From: Rossellomorea vietnamensis
Lineage (GTDB): Bacteria; Bacillota; Bacilli; Bacillales; Bacillaceae_B
Length of the DNA stretch: 64,000 nucleotides
Assembly (NCBI RefSeq): GCF_001305855.1
Contig: NZ_LIXZ01000005.1
Span: 102,412-166,411, forward strand
Direction of reading: 5' to 3'
Shown: positions 62,059 to 64,000 of the stretch, in pieces
Layout: each line of letters opens with the position of its first letter
Numbering within the stretch: position 1 is the first letter of the stretch
Position numbers and translations under genes: made by a program
Notes under the pieces: model-generated
What the model was told of the DNA's origin: nothing
Databases searched by the model: none
The model's input: the letters and a program-made list of their open reading frames with translations, nothing else

Positions 62059-62168
62059 ATTCTTCACAACTGGTGGAAAAAGAATCGAAACTCCGCATAC
62101 ATTCTCTTTCATAGAGCGCTGAGTTATACAGGGAGGAGCAGTTCTGAGATTTCAAAAAATGAAGGGCT

Positions 62169-62741
62169 TTATTTTGTATAACGGTTGGCATAGCTGGAAG
62201 CCACGAAGGCATCAGGTTTAATTTTCGGTTCCACTCCCATCGCTTCCATCCTTGCGACCATTTCCTTCACAAACTTACTTGTTTTATTTTGTTTTCCATT
62301 CCCAATATCAATATGCCCCTCCATACTAAATGTAGCCCCCTCATAAATATTAGGAAGGACGATATTAATTAACTTATTTTTTCGTTCCTCTGTAAACAAC
62401 GAAACAATTTCTTCGGATAAAGATAGCTCATATGAAATCCTCTCATGTAATTGCAGCATTTTCCTTGGGATTAACACTTTTCTTATACATGCCCACACAC
62501 CTTTTCCTTCATTTAAAATTACAATTCCTGTTATGAAGGTCGTATGTGAGTGATGAACTTGAGAATCAGTCCCGACCATTAATCGATAGTGACCGTATGG
62601 ATCTGATTGCATGAACTTCAAAATATGTTCAAAGACCTGGCCAAATGAAATTCCGGTTTCCTGTAGATTTTGAAATGAAAAGAGATTATCCTTATCGTTT
62701 TTCATCTTGTTAATCACAGCTTTCTTAACCAATTTGAGCAT
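62169..62741 (-). CDS. ykuK: YkuK-family RNase H-like protein (DUF458)
   Basis: A 190-residue protein: ISFGQVFEHILKFMQSDPYGHYRLMVGTDSQVHHSHTTFITGIVI, with the RNase H-like Asp in GTDSQVH, and the C-terminal GVEPKIKPDAFVASSYANRYTK. This matches the YkuK/DUF458 family, predicted RNase H-fold nucleases found in spore-formers. The start is uncertain: no good RBS precedes ATG 62741, and internal ATG/GTG codons remain possible. A 13-bp inverted repeat sits just upstream of the start. Confidence 0.85.
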   Translation of the reverse strand: MLKLVKKAVINKMKNDKDNLFSFQNLQETGISFGQVFEHILKFMQSDPYGHYRLMVGTDSQVHHSHTTFITGIVILNEGKGVWACIRKVLIPRKMLQLHERISYELSLSEEIVSLFTEERKNKLINIVLPNIYEGATFSMEGHIDIGNGKQNKTSKFVKEMVARMEAMGVEPKIKPDAFVASSYANRYTK

Positions 62742-62747
62742 ATAACG

Positions 62748-62783
62748 ATAAATTCTTATCTATATCCTATGATAAGAATTTAT
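62748..62783. repeat. 13-bp perfect inverted repeat upstream of ykuK
   Basis: ATAAATTCTTATC / GATAAGAATTTAT separated by 10 bases, 7 bases upstream of the ykuK start. It could be an operator or an mRNA 5' hairpin. Confidence 0.65.
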
Positions 62784-62910
62784 TACCGTGAAAAGGAATA
62801 CATGCACACGAAAATGGTTTTACTCCAACCAGTGTTTATCAGTGCTGCTTACTGTATTGATGGGAGTGTCTGGTTTTTAAAAATTTCAAGTTTAATTTAG
62901 TGCTTGTTTT

Positions 62911-62939
62911 TCGACTTGCGAACATTTGTTCTGTATAAT
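62911..62939 (+). promoter_or_regulatory. Promoter with LexA-like box before the LAGLIDADG gene
   Basis: TCGACT (62911-62916) and TATAAT (62934-62939) are spaced by 17 bases. The spacer contains CGAACATTTGTTCT (62919-62932), close to the Bacillus LexA consensus CGAACRNRYGTTYC with mismatches at the third centre base and at the end. SOS control is inferred. Confidence 0.6.
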
Positions 62940-62972
62940 AGAGATACACAATGATTGAAGGTGGTGCTTAAC

Positions 62973-63941
62973 ATGACAAGAAAAAAGAAATGCACCTTGG
63001 AAATAACTGAAATCATACAGATGTACGAAGAAGGGGAAAAGACCGCTGAAATCGCCCGCAGAGCCAATGTATCCACCCGTTATATCAATTCAGTATTACA
63101 AAAGAATAAGGTGGCAAGAACCCCGCACGGAAGCTGGAAGCGAAAATACAGAGTTAATGAGGATTTCTTTAAGACCTGGAGCAATAACATGGCCTATATA
63201 CTCGGGTTTTTTGCAGCTGATGGTCATATTAGCAGCCGAAATCACACGGTTTGTTTTTCTCAAAAGGATCCTGACATACTTGAGAAGATCAGGAATGAAT
63301 TACAGTCGAATCATCCATTAGTGTTAAACAACACAGATGTTCACACATTAATTATTGGAAGTAAGGTTATGAAATATGATCTAATAGATTTACACGGAAT
63401 GACTAGTGACAAATCAACTTCTCTTAGAATGCCGAAAATTCCAGACGAGTATTTTAGTCATTTTGTTAGAGGATATTTTGATGGGGATGGCTTTGTTAAC
63501 TTTGAAAAAAGGATAGTCAGTTTTGTAGGTGGTTCGGAATCATTTATGAGTAAGTTAAATTTAGAGCTACAAAGAAGAAATTTCAACTCTAGATTATATG
63601 CCGATAAAAAGTATTTTCGAATCTTTATTACAGGAAGAAAGACCATTCATTTGTTTAAAAAATGGCTTTATCAAGATATGGAACTATATTTAAAGAGAAA
63701 ATATGAAGTATTTGATAAAGAAACAATTCAAGATGCTAACAAGATACCTGAAAGCAGAATAAAAATGACAAAAGCAGCCGTAAAGAACCGTAAAGAATCT
63801 TTTTTGAGACTCTATAAAAAATCTATGACAATAGATGAAATCTGTAAGGAAATAAAAATTACTCCTGCAACATTTAAGTCTTGGCTAAAAAAAGACCGGG
63901 AATTTAAAGAAGAATTCTATTCAATTATAACAACCAAATAA
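62973..63941 (+). CDS. Free-standing LAGLIDADG homing-endonuclease-like protein
   Basis: A 322-residue protein. An N-terminal HTH (~14-48, TEIIQMYEEGEKTAEIARRANVS) is followed by two LAGLIDADG-type motifs (LGFFAADGH at ~77-85, VRGYFDGDGF at ~165-174), both keeping the catalytic acidic residue. A C-terminal HTH-like segment follows (~290-315, MTIDEICKEIKITPATFKSWL). It is predicted to bind and cut a specific DNA site. AAGGTGGT sets ATG 62973. No intron or intein is evident around it. A+T content rises in its second half, hinting at transfer. Confidence 0.8.
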   Translation: MTRKKKCTLEITEIIQMYEEGEKTAEIARRANVSTRYINSVLQKNKVARTPHGSWKRKYRVNEDFFKTWSNNMAYILGFFAADGHISSRNHTVCFSQKDPDILEKIRNELQSNHPLVLNNTDVHTLIIGSKVMKYDLIDLHGMTSDKSTSLRMPKIPDEYFSHFVRGYFDGDGFVNFEKRIVSFVGGSESFMSKLNLELQRRNFNSRLYADKKYFRIFITGRKTIHLFKKWLYQDMELYLKRKYEVFDKETIQDANKIPESRIKMTKAAVKNRKESFLRLYKKSMTIDEICKEIKITPATFKSWLKKDREFKEEFYSIITTK

Positions 63942-63953
63942 ACAATACTTAAT

Positions 63954-63998
63954 AATAAGACTTTACAGGGAAAAAATTTCTCGTAAAGTCTTATTTTT
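63954..63998 (+). terminator. Intrinsic terminator at the window end
   Basis: AATAAGACTTTAC pairs with GTAAAGTCTTATT; T-rich tail. Confidence 0.8.
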
Positions 63999-64000
63999 AT

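Noticed and set aside
62955..62972. TTG start for the LAGLIDADG gene
   Set aside because: It overlaps the ribosome binding site that serves ATG 62973.

Overview
The window reads as chromosomal DNA of a mesophilic Bacillaceae bacterium (Bacillus sensu lato, possibly Rossellomorea-like). Many proteins resemble B. subtilis counterparts (YpuA, YkwC, PpiB, YlbC, DesK/DesR, TenA-YkoEDC-TenI-ThiO/S/G/F/D/E, TcyP, CysH-CysP-Sat-CysC, YlnD/E/F, Xpt-PbuX, YkuK). Ribosome binding sites are strong AGGAGG-type, TTG and GTG starts are common, and Firmicute leader RNAs (TPP, SAM-I, guanine) sit where expected. No rRNA, tRNA, CRISPR array, prophage or insertion sequence was seen. Gene families and operators were identified by reading the sequence and recalling family features; no database search was run.

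Layout. 1-6.7 kb: end of a TauE/SafE permease, a YpuA-like secreted protein, a two-component system, a Gly/Pro/Tyr-rich protein, and a sulfane-sulfur cluster (membrane rhodanese, rhodanese, rhodanese-MBL fusion). 6.7-24.4 kb: housekeeping and poorly known genes, including a 6S-like RNA, a Suv3-like helicase, long-form SpeD, a second sulfur pair (rhodanese + DsrE) and ExoA. 24.6-29.4 kb: a secreted tandem cyanophycinase-like protein, a small ribbon-helix-helix protein behind two palindromes, and desKR without a desaturase gene. 29.6-38.6 kb: a TPP-riboswitch operon joining HMP-precursor salvage (tenA, ykoEDC) to thiazole synthesis and coupling (tenI thiO thiS thiG thiF thiD thiE), followed by the cystine carrier tcyP.

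40.2-49.8 kb: eleven acyl-CoA genes with their own TetR regulator. Two near-identical palindromes flank the two promoter regions. The set includes a separate acyl-CoA dehydrogenase and a separate aminoglycoside-phosphotransferase-like kinase that resemble the two halves of mammalian ACAD11, plus a ligase, thioesterase, enoyl-CoA hydratase, second dehydrogenase, two SDRs and split MaoC-type hydratase subunits. I infer a route that activates 4-hydroxy (or related gamma-oxygenated) fatty acids, phosphorylates them on the CoA ester and feeds them into beta-oxidation. This is the best candidate for an undescribed system here.

50.0-58.0 kb: SAM-I riboswitch, yezD, then assimilatory sulfate reduction and siroheme synthesis (cysH cysP sat cysC, single-subunit sulfite reductase, DUF3906, SUMT, sirB, sirC). 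58.1-60.2 kb: guanine riboswitch with xpt-pbuX. 60.3-64 kb: an acyl-CoA synthetase, a YkuK-type RNase H-like protein, and a free-standing LAGLIDADG protein whose promoter carries a LexA-like box.
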